A DNA stretch of 64,000 nucleotides from Telluria beijingensis (GCF_030770395.1 NZ_CP132480.1:4312039-4376038), one strand, 5' to 3'. Shown: positions 26,706 to 36,248, counted from the first letter of the stretch. A program made the numbers and translations. The notes: generated by a model not told the origin, from the letters alone.

Positions 26706-26811
26706 CGTCGTTCCCGCGCAGGCGGGAACCCAAGTCACTTGCACTGCCACTGTCAGCGAGCGTCAATGGCCATGCCAGCAAACTTGGGTCCCCGCCTTCG
26801 CGGGGACGACG
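26706..26811. repeat. REP-like element with 29-bp imperfect inverted repeats
   Basis: The left arm (26706-26734, beginning CGTCGTTCCCGCGCAGGCGG) and the right arm (26783-26811, ending CGGGGACGACG) are reverse complements with three mismatches over 29 bases, separated by 48 bases. Each arm also contains its own short hairpin (TTCCCGC/GCGGGAA and CCCCGC/GCGGGG). This is the build of a paired REP/BIME-type extragenic repeat. It sits between prfA and dsbB, away from both coding regions. Confidence 0.75.
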
Positions 26812-26862
26812 TGCTTGCGCTGACTGGAAAGACATCTGCACCGGCCCACATCGAGAAAATCC

Positions 26863-27354
26863 ATGCCCACCAATCGCCAGGTCCTGTACGCCATCTCGTC
26901 GATCTCCTTCGCGCTGATCGCCATCGCCCTCTATCTGCAGCACATCATGGAGATGCGGCCCTGCCCGCTGTGCGTGATCCAGCGCTATATGTTCCTGGCG
27001 ATCGGCGTGTGCACCCTGGTAGCGGCCATCAGCGGCAAGGTCCGTGAAGGCACGATCCTGGCATTGCTGGCGGCCTTCGGCGGCCTGTACACGGTCGGCA
27101 AGCACCTGTACGTGATCGCCAATCCCGGCTTCTCGTGCGGCATCGATCCGATGGAAACCATGCTCAACAAGATCCCGACCGCCGAATACCTGCCGTGGCT
27201 GTTCCGCGCCGACGGCCTGTGCGAAGGCGCGACCGACGCCATCCTGGGCCTCGCGATCCCGCAATGGTCGGCGGTCTGGTTCGTGGTGCTGACCGTGCTG
27301 CTGGGCTGGGTGCTGGTGCGCCAGCTGCGCCAATCGCGCACCTTGCGGGCATGA
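26863..27354 (+). CDS. dsbB: disulfide bond formation protein DsbB
   Basis: The 163-residue inner-membrane protein has four helices. The quinone-proximal CPLC motif is Cys34-Cys37 and the second periplasmic pair is Cys92 and Cys120. DsbB reoxidises DsbA and passes electrons to quinone. It overlaps the next gene by ATGA, so dsbB and prmC are coupled. The 292-base region upstream contains the REP-like element and a short palindrome GACTTAAGTC at 26586-26595. Confidence 0.95.
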   Translation: MPTNRQVLYAISSISFALIAIALYLQHIMEMRPCPLCVIQRYMFLAIGVCTLVAAISGKVREGTILALLAAFGGLYTVGKHLYVIANPGFSCGIDPMETMLNKIPTAEYLPWLFRADGLCEGATDAILGLAIPQWSAVWFVVLTVLLGWVLVRQLRQSRTLRA

Positions 27355-28172
27355 TCGAGGCCGGCGCCACCCTCGGCCAGGCGCGCCTGGCGCTGCCGCT
27401 CGACGCGCTGGAAAACCGCATCCTGCTGTGCCATGCGCTGCGCCTGCCGCGCGTGGCCCTGATCACGCAGTCCGAACGTGTCCTGAACGCCGACGAGGCG
27501 GCGCACCTGAACGCGCTGGTGCGGCGGCGCCTGGACGGCGAACCGATCGCCTACATTGTCGGCGAGCGCGAATTCTTCGGGCTGCCGTTCAAGGTCAACC
27601 CGGCGGTGCTGATCCCGCGTCCCGACACCGAACTGATCGTGGAACTGGCGCTCGAGCGCGCAGCGCCGGGCCAGCGCCTGCTCGACATGGGCACCGGCAG
27701 CGGCGCCATCGCGGTGGCCATCGCCTTCACCCGGCCGAGTCTCGAGGTGACGGCGCTCGACGTCAGCGACGACGCGCTGGCCGTCGCGCGCGCCAATGCG
27801 GCCGCCAACGGCGCACACGTGCGCTTCATGCGCAGCGACTGGTATGCGGCGCTGGGCGACGAGCGCTTCCACCTGATCGCCTCCAACCCGCCGTATATCG
27901 TGGCCGGCGACCGCCACCTGGCCGAAGGCGACCTGCGCTTCGAGCCGGTCGACGCCCTCACCGACCACGCCGACGGCCTGTCCGACCTGCGCGCCATCGT
28001 CGACGGCGCCGGACGGCACCTGGAACCCGGCGGCTGGCTGCTGCTCGAGCATGGCTACGACCAGGCCGAGGCCGTGCGCGCCATGTTGAAGGCAGGCGGC
28101 TTCGGCGAAGTGCAGAGCTGGCGCGACCTGGCCGGCATCGAACGGGTCAGCGGAGGTCGTCGCGACGGCTAG
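27351..28172 (+). CDS. prmC: release-factor glutamine methyltransferase
   Basis: The 273-residue SAM-dependent enzyme methylates the GGQ glutamine of release factors. DMGTGSGAIAVAIA is the SAM-binding loop, and SNPPYI near residue 180 is the NPPY motif that holds the glutamine amide. The N-terminal domain is the usual helical release-factor-binding module. I take the start at 27351, which overlaps the dsbB stop; a longer frame from 27135 would lie mostly inside dsbB. Confidence 0.95.
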   Translation: MIEAGATLGQARLALPLDALENRILLCHALRLPRVALITQSERVLNADEAAHLNALVRRRLDGEPIAYIVGEREFFGLPFKVNPAVLIPRPDTELIVELALERAAPGQRLLDMGTGSGAIAVAIAFTRPSLEVTALDVSDDALAVARANAAANGAHVRFMRSDWYAALGDERFHLIASNPPYIVAGDRHLAEGDLRFEPVDALTDHADGLSDLRAIVDGAGRHLEPGGWLLLEHGYDQAEAVRAMLKAGGFGEVQSWRDLAGIERVSGGRRDG

Positions 28173-28230
28173 GGCGCGCACATGCGGGAGCGGGCTTGTT
28201 AAAATGGCCAGTCTCGATCCCGGAGCATGC

Positions 28231-30198
28231 ATGCGCTTATTGTTCGCCTCACTCGTCCTGCTTGCGCCGCTGGCCTGCAGCGCCGGCGCCACCACGCCCG
28301 CCGATCAGGCGGCCCAGCTCTACGCGAGCGACTGGCAATGGCAGTTGCGACACGCCCCCGAAAAAGCCACCTCCCTGGGCGAGCACCGCTACAACGCCTG
28401 GCTGGGCGATGCCTCGCTGGCAGGCCGCGCGGCCGCGCTCACGCATGAACGCACCGTGCTGGCGTCGGCCCGTCAGATCGACCGCGCGCAACTGGCCGGC
28501 GCAGACCAGGTCTCGCACGACCTCTTCATCGCCGACAAGGAGCGCCTGGTCGCCACCCTCGCCCTGACGCCCTTCGATCCGCTCCCGCTCACCGCCTACG
28601 ACGGCCTGCAGGTGCGGCTGCCGCGCCTGGTCGCGCAGATGCCGTTCATGAGCGACGCCGATTACCTGGTGTACCTGGCGCGCCTGCAGGCGCTGCCGGC
28701 CCATGTCGACGGCCTGGTCGAACAGCTGCGTGCCGGCAGGCAGGCTGGCTGGACGATCCCGAAAGCCGCCATCGCACCGGTGCCGGACGCCTTGCGCGCG
28801 CTGCGCGAGAAACTGGCTGACGGTCCGCTCGGCGCGCCGTTCCAGCGCATCCCGGCCACCATCGCGCCCGCGGTGCGCGACCAGTTCCGCGCGCTGGGCG
28901 GCAAGACCCTCAACGAGCAGGTGGCGCCCGCCCTGCGCAAGCTCGAAGACTACCTGCGCCAGGAATACGTGCCGGCCGCGCGCGACAGCATCGGCGCCGC
29001 CGCGCTCTCGGGCGGCCCCGAATGGTATGCCCAGCTGGTGAAGAACAGCACCACCACCGCCATGACCCCGGCCCAGGTGCATGCGCTCGGCCGGCAGGAG
29101 GTGGCGCGCCTGCGCGCCGCGATCGAGCAGATCATCCCACGCACGGGTTTTCGTGGCGGCTTCAATGAATTCATCACCTTCGCGCGCAGCGACCGGCGTC
29201 TGTTCTTCAGCGATCCGGCCGCCCTGCTCGACCGCTACCGGCGCACGCTGGCGCTGGCCCAGGCCAGGGTCGGGCGCGTGGTCACGCTCACCCCGGCGAC
29301 GGGCATCGTGGTCAAGCCGATGGGCGCTGGCAGCGGCGGCCAGCCGGCCGCCTACTACGAAGCCGGCAGCGCCGAGCGCAGCGCCGCGCTGGTGGTCGAC
29401 ACCGCGCGCCTGGATGCGCGCCCGATCTGGCAGGTCGACACCATCGCCCTGCACGAGGCGGTGCCGGGCCACCACCTGCAGGTGGCGCGCGCCCAGGAAC
29501 TCGACCTGCCGGCATTCCGGCGCCACGCCTGGTACGACGCTTACGGCGAAGGCTGGGCCACCTATGCCGAGAGCCTGGGCCCGGAGCTCGGCCTGTTCCA
29601 GGATCCGTTCTCGCTATTCGGCCACCTGAACGAAGAGATGTTCCGCGCCGCGCGCCTGGTGGTCGACACCGGCATCCACTCGCTCGGCTGGACGCGGCGG
29701 CAGGCGATCGATTATCTGAACACGCACACCGCCAATCCGCCGCTCGACAACGAGGCCGAAGTCGACCGCTATATCGCGCGCCCGGCCCAGGCGCTGGGCT
29801 ACAAGATCGGCCAGCTGCGCATCCTGGCGCTGCGCACCCAGGCGCGCGCCGCGCTGGGCCCCCTGTTCGACCTGCGCCGCTTCCACGACGCCCTGCTCGG
29901 CGGCGGCGCGCTGCCGCTGCCGGAACTCGAACGCCAGATAAGCCGCTGGATCGCGGCCGAGAAGGATCCGGCGACCCGCGCCCAGGCCGGGCAGCCGGCC
30001 GCCAGGGCGCACTTCAATGCCGACGTCGACCTGGAGCCGGAATCGACCTGGGAGCCCGCCTTCGACTTCGATTTCGTGCTCGATGGCGAGCTCGAACCGG
30101 GCTATGACCCCGGTCCGGCGCCCGATTTCGTGCCGCCGGCCCCGCCCGCGCCGCCGCCTGCCGGCAAGTCCTTCAACGCCCCGCCCTGGCGTGAATGA
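28231..30198 (+). CDS. secreted DUF885-family zinc-peptidase-like protein with acidic proline-rich tail
   Basis: From 28231 (CGGAG site just upstream) the product has 655 residues with an N-terminal signal (LLFASLVLLAPLACSAG). The DUF885 core carries HEAVPGHH at 408-415, an HExxH-related motif, and the downstream EGWATYAESLG, which together suggest a zinc peptidase; relatives are annotated only as DUF885. After about residue 605 an unusual acidic and proline-rich tail follows (FDFDFVLDGELEPGYDPGP, then PPAPPAPPPAG) that is not part of the family domain. Located in periplasm or outer surface by its signal; substrate unknown. Confidence 0.8.
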   Translation: MRLLFASLVLLAPLACSAGATTPADQAAQLYASDWQWQLRHAPEKATSLGEHRYNAWLGDASLAGRAAALTHERTVLASARQIDRAQLAGADQVSHDLFIADKERLVATLALTPFDPLPLTAYDGLQVRLPRLVAQMPFMSDADYLVYLARLQALPAHVDGLVEQLRAGRQAGWTIPKAAIAPVPDALRALREKLADGPLGAPFQRIPATIAPAVRDQFRALGGKTLNEQVAPALRKLEDYLRQEYVPAARDSIGAAALSGGPEWYAQLVKNSTTTAMTPAQVHALGRQEVARLRAAIEQIIPRTGFRGGFNEFITFARSDRRLFFSDPAALLDRYRRTLALAQARVGRVVTLTPATGIVVKPMGAGSGGQPAAYYEAGSAERSAALVVDTARLDARPIWQVDTIALHEAVPGHHLQVARAQELDLPAFRRHAWYDAYGEGWATYAESLGPELGLFQDPFSLFGHLNEEMFRAARLVVDTGIHSLGWTRRQAIDYLNTHTANPPLDNEAEVDRYIARPAQALGYKIGQLRILALRTQARAALGPLFDLRRFHDALLGGGALPLPELERQISRWIAAEKDPATRAQAGQPAARAHFNADVDLEPESTWEPAFDFDFVLDGELEPGYDPGPAPDFVPPAPPAPPPAGKSFNAPPWRE

Positions 30199-30275
30199 GG
30201 GGCGCCCGAACGCGCAGTCCGTTTTTCGGTTAATCTCTGCTCCAACGGAAATGGCAGTATAAGAAAGGAAACACT

Positions 30276-31871
30276 GTGTCGAACCAATTCAACCGCCGCC
30301 TGGCACTGCTCGACGACGACGAACACCGCGCCCTGCTGGGCCAGGGCCTGCGCGGCATCGAGCGCGAAACCCTGCGGGTCGACGCGGCGGGCCGCCTGGC
30401 GCGCACCCCGCACTCCCCGGCCCTCGGTTCGGCACTGACCCACCCGCACATCACCACCGACTACGCCGAGGCGCTGCTGGAATTCATCACCCCGGCCGAA
30501 CACGATATCGGCCTGGCGCTGCACCGCCTCGACGCGATCCACCGCCATGCCTACGCCAAACTGGGCGACGAGATGCTGTGGGGCGTGTCCATGCCTGGCG
30601 AGCTGCCGCCCGAGGACGAGATCGAGATCGCCTGGTACGGCACGTCGAACATCGGCATGCTCAAGCACGTGTACCGGCGCGGCCTGGCCCTGCGCTATGG
30701 CAAGGCGATGCAGTGCATCGCCGGCATCCACTACAATTATTCGCTGCCCGAAAAACTGTGGCAGCTGTTCGCGCAAGAAGAAGGGATCGCCGAGGAACGC
30801 CGCCATGCGCTGCGCGACTTCCAGTCCGAGAGCTATATCGCGATGATCCGCAACTTCCGCCGCTATTCCTGGCTGCTGATGTATTTGTTCGGCGCGACGC
30901 CCGCGCTCACCACCAGCTTCCTGCGCGGCCGGGAGCACACGCTCGAGACGCTGTCCGACGACACCCTGTACCTGCCGTATGCGACCAGCCTGCGCATGAG
31001 CGACCTGGGCTACCAGAACGACGCCCAGTCCGGCCTGCGGCCGCACGAAAACAGCCTGGAAAGCTATGTCACGAGCCTGATGGATGCGGTCAACCGCCCC
31101 TACGAGCCCTATGCGAAGCTGGGTACACAGAAGGATGGCGAGTGGATCCAGCTGTCGACCAATGTGCTGCAGATCGAGAACGAGTATTACTCGACCATCC
31201 GGCCCAAGCGCGTGATTCGCACCGGCGAGCGGCCGGTGCAGGCCCTGTGCAACCGCGGCGTGCAGTACATCGAGGTGCGCTGCCTCGACGTCGATCCGTT
31301 CGAGCCGGTCGGCATCGCCCTCGACACCGGCCGCTTCCTGGACGCCTTCCTGCTGTTCTGCGCGCTCGAGGAAAGCCCCTTGATCAGCGCCCACGACAGC
31401 CAGCTGCACGCGCGTAACTTCGCGCGCACGGTGAAGGAAGGCCGCCGCCCCGACCTGACCCTGACCCGCGACGGCCTTGAAGTGCCGCTCAGGGAATGGG
31501 CGCTGGAACTGGTCGAGCGCATCCGCCCGGTGGCGCAGTTGCTGGACGACGGGCACAACGAAGGCGACGTGCACCAGGCTTCGCTCGGCAAGCAGAAGGC
31601 GAAGATCGAGGATCCGGCGCTGACGCCGTCGGCGCGGGTGCTGGAAGAAGTGCGCGCGCTCGGCTCGGCCGCGGCCTTCGGCCTGCAGCAGAGCCGCCTG
31701 CACGCGGCCACCTTCCGCGACAGTCCCCTGATGCCGGCCGAGGAGGCGCTGTTCGACGAGATGGCGGCCGCCTCGCTGGCCGAGCAGGCCAGCATCGAAC
31801 AGACGAACACCGGCAGCTTCGACGACTTTGTTGCGGCCTACAATAGCAGTAAGCTATGCTCCAACAACTGA
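30276..31871 (+). CDS. gshA: glutamate-cysteine ligase
   Basis: The 531-residue enzyme makes gamma-glutamylcysteine, the first step of glutathione synthesis. The N-terminal [13 protein letters not shown] and later [19 protein letters not shown] and [15 protein letters not shown] match the proteobacterial GshA type. Start is GTG with AAAGGAA at 30264-30270. Glutathione made here would also serve the zeta GST and the glutathione peroxidase in this window. Confidence 0.95.
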   Translation: MSNQFNRRLALLDDDEHRALLGQGLRGIERETLRVDAAGRLARTPHSPALGSALTHPHITTDYAEALLEFITPAEHDIGLALHRLDAIHRHAYAKLGDEMLWGVSMPGELPPEDEIEIAWYGTSNIGMLKHVYRRGLALRYGKAMQCIAGIHYNYSLPEKLWQLFAQEEGIAEERRHALRDFQSESYIAMIRNFRRYSWLLMYLFGATPALTTSFLRGREHTLETLSDDTLYLPYATSLRMSDLGYQNDAQSGLRPHENSLESYVTSLMDAVNRPYEPYAKLGTQKDGEWIQLSTNVLQIENEYYSTIRPKRVIRTGERPVQALCNRGVQYIEVRCLDVDPFEPVGIALDTGRFLDAFLLFCALEESPLISAHDSQLHARNFARTVKEGRRPDLTLTRDGLEVPLREWALELVERIRPVAQLLDDGHNEGDVHQASLGKQKAKIEDPALTPSARVLEEVRALGSAAAFGLQQSRLHAATFRDSPLMPAEEALFDEMAAASLAEQASIEQTNTGSFDDFVAAYNSSKLCSNN

Positions 31872-31931
31872 GGTAGCCGCTCCCAGCCCCGCGCTGCGGC
31901 GCCCGCCTGAATCCGCCGCCGCGAGGACCAC

Positions 31932-32978
31932 TTGCTCACGTTTTACAACGAACACCACGCCCAGCATGACGGCCGCGTCGAGATCTATCGCGGCGAGCTG
32001 GTGCCGTGTTCCGAAAAGCCCGAGCGCGCCACCTTCGTGCTGAAGGAATGCGAGCGGCGCGGCCTGGGCGCGATCGTCACGCCGCATGGCGTACCGCTGA
32101 TGACGCTCGAGCGGGTGCACAGCCCGCGCTACCTGCACTTCCTGCGCCATGCCTGGAGCGAGTGGATCGCCCTCGATCCGCGCAATGCCGGCAGGGACGC
32201 CTTCCCGGCCGTGTGGCCGATACGCACCCTGCGCGCCGACGTCGAGCCCAGCAATTTTTGCGCCCGCCTCGGCCTGTATTCGATGGACGCCGGCACGCCG
32301 CTGACGAGCGGCACCTGGATCGCCGCCAAGACCGGCGCCGACTGCGCCGTCAACGCCGCGCACGCGCTGCAGCGCGGCGAGCGCGGCACCTTTGCGCTCA
32401 CCCGTCCGCCCGGCCACCACGCGGGCAGCGATTTCTTTGGCGGTTCCTGCTTCCTGAACAATGCCGCGCTGGCGGCCCAGCACCTGCTGGACGACGGCCT
32501 GGAACGGGTCGCCATCCTGGACCTCGACTACCACCACGGCAACGGCACCCAGGGCATTTTTTATCACCGTAACGACGTGCTGTTCGTCTCGATCCACGCC
32601 GACCCGCGCCTGGAGTATCCGTTCTACCTGGGCCACGCCGACGAGACCGGCAGCGGCGCCGGCGCCGGCTTCACCATGAACATTCCGCTGGCGCCCGGCT
32701 GCGGCAGCCCGGCCTGGTTCGCGGCGCTGGAGACGGCCTGCGTCAAGATCGCGATGACGCGGCCGCAGGCGCTGGTGGTGTCGCTCGGCGTCGACGCCGC
32801 CCCGCATGGCGCCGATCCGCGCTTCGGCCTGCAGGGCGGCGACTTCCTGCGCATCGGCGAACGCATCGCCCATCTGGGCCTGCCGACCGCCTTCATCTTC
32901 GAGGGCGGCCTCGCCGGCCCCGAACTCGGCATCCATACCGTCAACGTGCTGGAAGGTTACGAGACCGCCGCTGACTGA
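31932..32978 (+). CDS. histone-deacetylase-fold amidohydrolase lacking the usual active-site Tyr
   Basis: The 348-residue protein starts at TTG with GAGGA upstream. It matches acetylpolyamine amidohydrolase / class II HDAC-like enzymes: the His dyad at 162-163 (RPPGHHAGSDFFGG), zinc ligands Asp199 and His201 (LDLDYHHGNGTQ) and the third ligand region SLGVDAAPHGADP. The family's catalytic tyrosine in EGGY is replaced by Leu327 (FEGGLAGPELG), so activity on acetyl-lysine-type substrates may be reduced or altered. It follows gshA by 60 bases and may be cotranscribed. Confidence 0.82.
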   Translation: MLTFYNEHHAQHDGRVEIYRGELVPCSEKPERATFVLKECERRGLGAIVTPHGVPLMTLERVHSPRYLHFLRHAWSEWIALDPRNAGRDAFPAVWPIRTLRADVEPSNFCARLGLYSMDAGTPLTSGTWIAAKTGADCAVNAAHALQRGERGTFALTRPPGHHAGSDFFGGSCFLNNAALAAQHLLDDGLERVAILDLDYHHGNGTQGIFYHRNDVLFVSIHADPRLEYPFYLGHADETGSGAGAGFTMNIPLAPGCGSPAWFAALETACVKIAMTRPQALVVSLGVDAAPHGADPRFGLQGGDFLRIGERIAHLGLPTAFIFEGGLAGPELGIHTVNVLEGYETAAD

Positions 32979-33015
32979 CCTCCGTTTTATCGTTCACCTT
33001 CATCGCTTCGCATCC

Positions 33016-33483
33016 ATGACCTTACCGAGCCTCATCGACTGGCAGTTCTCGCGCTTCGCCGACCTCACCCCGTTCGACCTTTACGAGGTGCTGGCCCAGC
33101 GCCAGAACGTCTTCATCCTCGAGCAGACCTGCCTGTACCCGGACATCGACGGGCATGACCTGGAGGCCCACCATCTGCTGGGCTGGCGCACCGTCGACGG
33201 CAAGCGCAGCCTGGCCGCCTACCTGCGCGTGCTGGCGCCCGGCGCCAAGTACGACGAGATGTCGATCGGCCGCGTGATCACGACGCCGGCCGCGCGCGGC
33301 ACCGGCGCCGGCCGCGCCCTGATCGACGAAGGCATCCGCCAGGCCGAGGCCCTGTATCCGGGCCACCGCATCCGCATCGGCGCCCAGCAATACCTGGAAC
33401 GCTTCTACGGCGGCTTCGGCTTCGAGACGGTCTCGGCGCCGTATGACGAAGACGGGATCATGCACATCGACATGCTACGCTGA
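33016..33483 (+). CDS. ElaA-type GNAT acetyltransferase
   Basis: The 155-residue protein is a compact GNAT enzyme. FDLYEVLAQRQNVFILEQTC is the ElaA N-terminal signature, and acetyl-CoA binding is by RVITTPAARGTGAGRALI. Substrate unknown. The start at 33016 is the first ATG giving the full domain; the longer open frame upstream overlaps the deacetylase-like gene in another frame. Confidence 0.88.
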   Translation: MTLPSLIDWQFSRFADLTPFDLYEVLAQRQNVFILEQTCLYPDIDGHDLEAHHLLGWRTVDGKRSLAAYLRVLAPGAKYDEMSIGRVITTPAARGTGAGRALIDEGIRQAEALYPGHRIRIGAQQYLERFYGGFGFETVSAPYDEDGIMHIDMLR

Positions 33484-33485
33484 GA

Positions 33486-33839
33486 TCAATGGCAATTGCG
33501 TGGCCGGCGGCCGGCCTCGCGGTCTTTCTTGGCCTCGCGGTCGCATTCCATCTTGCGCACCATCTCGAGGCTGTCCTTGCTGTTCTGGGTCGCGATGCGC
33601 TGGCGCTCCAGCGCGTTGAGCTTCTCGCTGTCGCGCCGGCTCTGCTGGGCCAGCATGCAGTCGGTATATTCGCGCGAGCCCTGGCGCGCGCCGAAGTCGG
33701 CGCAGGTATTGTTGTCTTCCGAGAGGTTGGCGTAGCGCCGCTGTTCCGGCGACTGGCATGCGGCAAGGCCCGCGCCCAGCACGGCGACCAGGCCCAGCAT
33801 CAGTAGCGGGCGGCCCGCGTTCAGGTAGGTTCGGCTCAT
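33486..33839 (-). CDS. small lipoprotein of unknown function
   Basis: The 117-residue product has a lipoprotein signal ending LGAGLAACQSP (Cys28). The mature part is charged, with a cysteine pair in NNTCADFGARQGSREYTDCM and a C-terminal KMECDREAKKDREAGRR segment with a further cysteine near the end. Family unknown to me. It is convergent with the ElaA-type gene, with 2 bases between the stops. Confidence 0.7.
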   Translation of the reverse strand: MSRTYLNAGRPLLMLGLVAVLGAGLAACQSPEQRRYANLSEDNNTCADFGARQGSREYTDCMLAQQSRRDSEKLNALERQRIATQNSKDSLEMVRKMECDREAKKDREAGRRPRNCH

Positions 33840-33938
33840 TCTCTTGTTCTCCTGTCTGGATGATCCGGCGCACGACCATCGTGGCCGGAGGCGATGGCAT
33901 CGCCTTGGCAAACAGTAGAACAGCCCGGCATTGCGGGA

Positions 33939-35282
33939 TCATGGGCTGCGCGCGGGCGCGGACTGCGGCTTGGGAAATTCCACGCGCGCGAGCGTGCCGC
34001 CGCCGGGTGCGCCGAGCAGCGCCACGCGGCCGCCGTGGCGTTCGACCACCTGCTGCACCAGGTGCAGTCCCAGGCCGCTGCCGGCCGATCGCGGCCGCAG
34101 GCGATGGAAGGGTTCGAACACGCGCTCGCGTTCTTCCGGCGGAATGCCGGGGCCGTCGTCCTCCACCTCGAACGACGATCCCGCCACCCGCACGACCACG
34201 TGGCGCCCGCCATGCTCGATCGCGTTCTGCACCAGGTTGGTCACTACGCGCTCGATCGCGCCGGCGTCGCCGCGCACCGGCAGCGCGCCGTCGACCACGA
34301 CCTCGATCGAGCGGTTCGATGCGATCAGGAGCGGCGCCAGGTCGCCGGCCACGCGCCGCACCAGCGCCGCGAGGTCGAGTTCCTCGTCGCGCCAGGCGCT
34401 GTCCAGGCGCTGCAGGTCGAGCATCTGCTCGGCGAGGTTGGCGAGCCGCTCGACGTCGCTGCCCAGCCTGCGCATGGCAGGATCGGTAGCCGCATCGACC
34501 TTGACGCGCAGGATGGCGATCGGCGTTCTCAGCTCGTGGGCGGCCGAGGCGATGAAACGGCGCTGCCGTTCATAGCCTTCGTCCAGCCGGCCGAGCGCCT
34601 CGTTCACCGCCCGCACCAGCGGCGCGATCTCGCTCGGCACCTGCGCTTCGCTAAGCCGCATGCCGCGCCGGCTGGCGTCGATCCGCTCGGCCTCGTGCGC
34701 GATCCTGGCCACGCCCCGCAACGAACGCCTCACGATCCAGGGAATCGCGACCAGCGACATCAGCACCATCAGCCCGAAGATCGGCAGGGCGGCGACGCCT
34801 GATGCCGCGATGACGGTAAAGCCGATCTGCGCCAGCTTGCCGTGGCCCAGGATCGTCACCGGGCCGGCCGGCGACTCTTCGCGCCGGATCACGGCGCTCA
34901 GCACATGGGGGGCGAAGCGGTCGCGCACATGGCCGTAGGAGAGATGCCGCAACAGGGCGCCGGCGCCGGCATATTGCGGCGGGACCTGGCCGAAGCTGAC
35001 GCGGCGGCCATCGTCGTCCTCGGCCACGAACCACAGCCGGGGCGACTCCGCGCGCAGCGCGGCCAGCTGTTCCGTCATGCGCACCGCCAGGCCGCCATCG
35101 GCGTCGCGCACGAGGGCGGCGGCGATCACGGGAGTGATGCGCTCGTCGGTATACGGCCCGCCGCTGTCGGCGCGCAGCGCCAGCGCGACGATCACCGGAA
35201 AGCTGATGCACAGGATGGCGAACTGCAGCAACAGCGGCTGCACGATCAGCGGCCACTTGAGCGACGGCGGCCGGCGGCTCAC
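33939..35282 (-). CDS. sensor histidine kinase
   Basis: The 447-residue kinase has membrane helices at about 11-36 and 153-184 flanking a 115-residue periplasmic sensor, then a HAMP region, the phospho-acceptor His249 (SAAHELRTPIAIL), the N box NLVQNAIEHGG, and G boxes DDGPGIP and GSGLGLHLV. It is EnvZ/QseC-like. It starts within the stop of its response regulator (ATGA overlap). Signal unknown. Confidence 0.9.
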   Translation of the reverse strand: MSRRPPSLKWPLIVQPLLLQFAILCISFPVIVALALRADSGGPYTDERITPVIAAALVRDADGGLAVRMTEQLAALRAESPRLWFVAEDDDGRRVSFGQVPPQYAGAGALLRHLSYGHVRDRFAPHVLSAVIRREESPAGPVTILGHGKLAQIGFTVIAASGVAALPIFGLMVLMSLVAIPWIVRRSLRGVARIAHEAERIDASRRGMRLSEAQVPSEIAPLVRAVNEALGRLDEGYERQRRFIASAAHELRTPIAILRVKVDAATDPAMRRLGSDVERLANLAEQMLDLQRLDSAWRDEELDLAALVRRVAGDLAPLLIASNRSIEVVVDGALPVRGDAGAIERVVTNLVQNAIEHGGRHVVVRVAGSSFEVEDDGPGIPPEERERVFEPFHRLRPRSAGSGLGLHLVQQVVERHGGRVALLGAPGGGTLARVEFPKPQSAPARSP

Positions 35283-35953
35283 GGCCGCGCCTGCAGCAGG
35301 TAGCCGACGCCCTTGATGGCGTGGATCTCGATGCCCGCATCGGCGGCGGCCAGCTTGCGCCGCAGGCGCGAGATGTGGGAGTCGAGCGTGTTCGACTGGA
35401 TGGCGTCGTCGAAGCCGTACACGCCCTGCTCGAGCGATTCGCGCAGCACGGTGCGTCCGCGGCGCTTGACCAGCGTGGCCAGCACGCGCAACTCGCGCCG
35501 CGCCAGGTCGAGCCGCACGCCGGCGACGCTGGCTTCGTCGTTGGCGACGTCGAACACGAGCGCGCCGACGTGGATTTCTTCGGGTCCCAGTTCGGCCGGG
35601 CGCCGCCGCACCGCCCGTATGCGCGCGAACAGTTCCTCGAGCGCGAAAGGCTTGGCCAGGTAGTCGTCGGCGCCTTCGTCCAGGCCGGCGACGCGGTCGG
35701 TGACGTCGCCGCGCGCGCTCAGCACGATCACGGGCAGGCCGGGATGCGCCGCGCGCAAGGATGGCAGCAGCGACAGGCCGTCGCCGTCAGGCAGGGTGCG
35801 GTCGAGCAGCACCAGGTCGTAGGCGTGCATGCGGCACGCCTCGCGCGCCAGCGCCAGCCGGTCGACATGGTCGACCACGTATTTTTCGCGCTCGAGCGCG
35901 ACGCGCACCGTGGCGGCGAATTCGATTTCGTCCTCTACCAGCAGCATTCTCAT
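35279..35953 (-). CDS. OmpR-family response regulator
   Basis: The 224-residue regulator has a receiver with pocket acids at 8-9, phospho-acceptor Asp51 (LVLLDRTLPDGDG) and Lys in DYLAKPFALEE, followed by a winged helix (RRELRVLATLVKRRGRTVL and NTLDSHISRLRRKLAAA). Cognate kinase is the overlapping downstream gene. The 100-base upstream region should hold its promoter. Confidence 0.9.
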   Translation of the reverse strand: MRMLLVEDEIEFAATVRVALEREKYVVDHVDRLALAREACRMHAYDLVLLDRTLPDGDGLSLLPSLRAAHPGLPVIVLSARGDVTDRVAGLDEGADDYLAKPFALEELFARIRAVRRRPAELGPEEIHVGALVFDVANDEASVAGVRLDLARRELRVLATLVKRRGRTVLRESLEQGVYGFDDAIQSNTLDSHISRLRRKLAAADAGIEIHAIKGVGYLLQARP

Positions 35954-36053
35954 TGGGCATCTTCCATGGACAAGGGCTAGCCTGGGAGTCGAGCCTACCT
36001 GCGGCGCATTGCGTTAACATGGCACACGCCTGGTCGTGCTGCCGGGCCGCCGT

Positions 36054-36248
36054 TCAGGACGCGGCCAGGCGGCCCGCGCCCAGCAGCGCCACCGCGGCTG
36101 CCAGCAGCAGCCAGGCGGGCGGTTCCCTGCCCGCTGGAGGGGACGCGACGACACAGGGCGCCGCCGGCGACGCGGCCGCGGCCGCGGCCGGCGCGGCATT
36201 GCAGCAGGCTACGACGAGCAGGATGACACAGCAAAAGGAAGCACGCAT
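36054..36248 (-). CDS. possible small exported protein with C-terminal membrane anchor
   Basis: A 64-codon frame encodes a signal-peptide-like N-terminus (MRASFCCVILLVVACC), an Ala/Pro linker and a C-terminal REPPAWLLLAAAVALLGAGR helix ending in a few small residues. The layout resembles a short PEP-CTERM-type sorting tail, but the canonical PEP and basic end are imperfect. No good ribosome site is visible and base composition alone could open this frame, so the gene is uncertain. Confidence 0.35.
   Translation of the reverse strand: MRASFCCVILLVVACCNAAPAAAAAASPAAPCVVASPPAGREPPAWLLLAAAVALLGAGRLAAS

Noticed and set aside
32129..32515. 128-codon minus-strand frame inside the deacetylase-like gene
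   Set aside because: Antisense shadow with no independent evidence.
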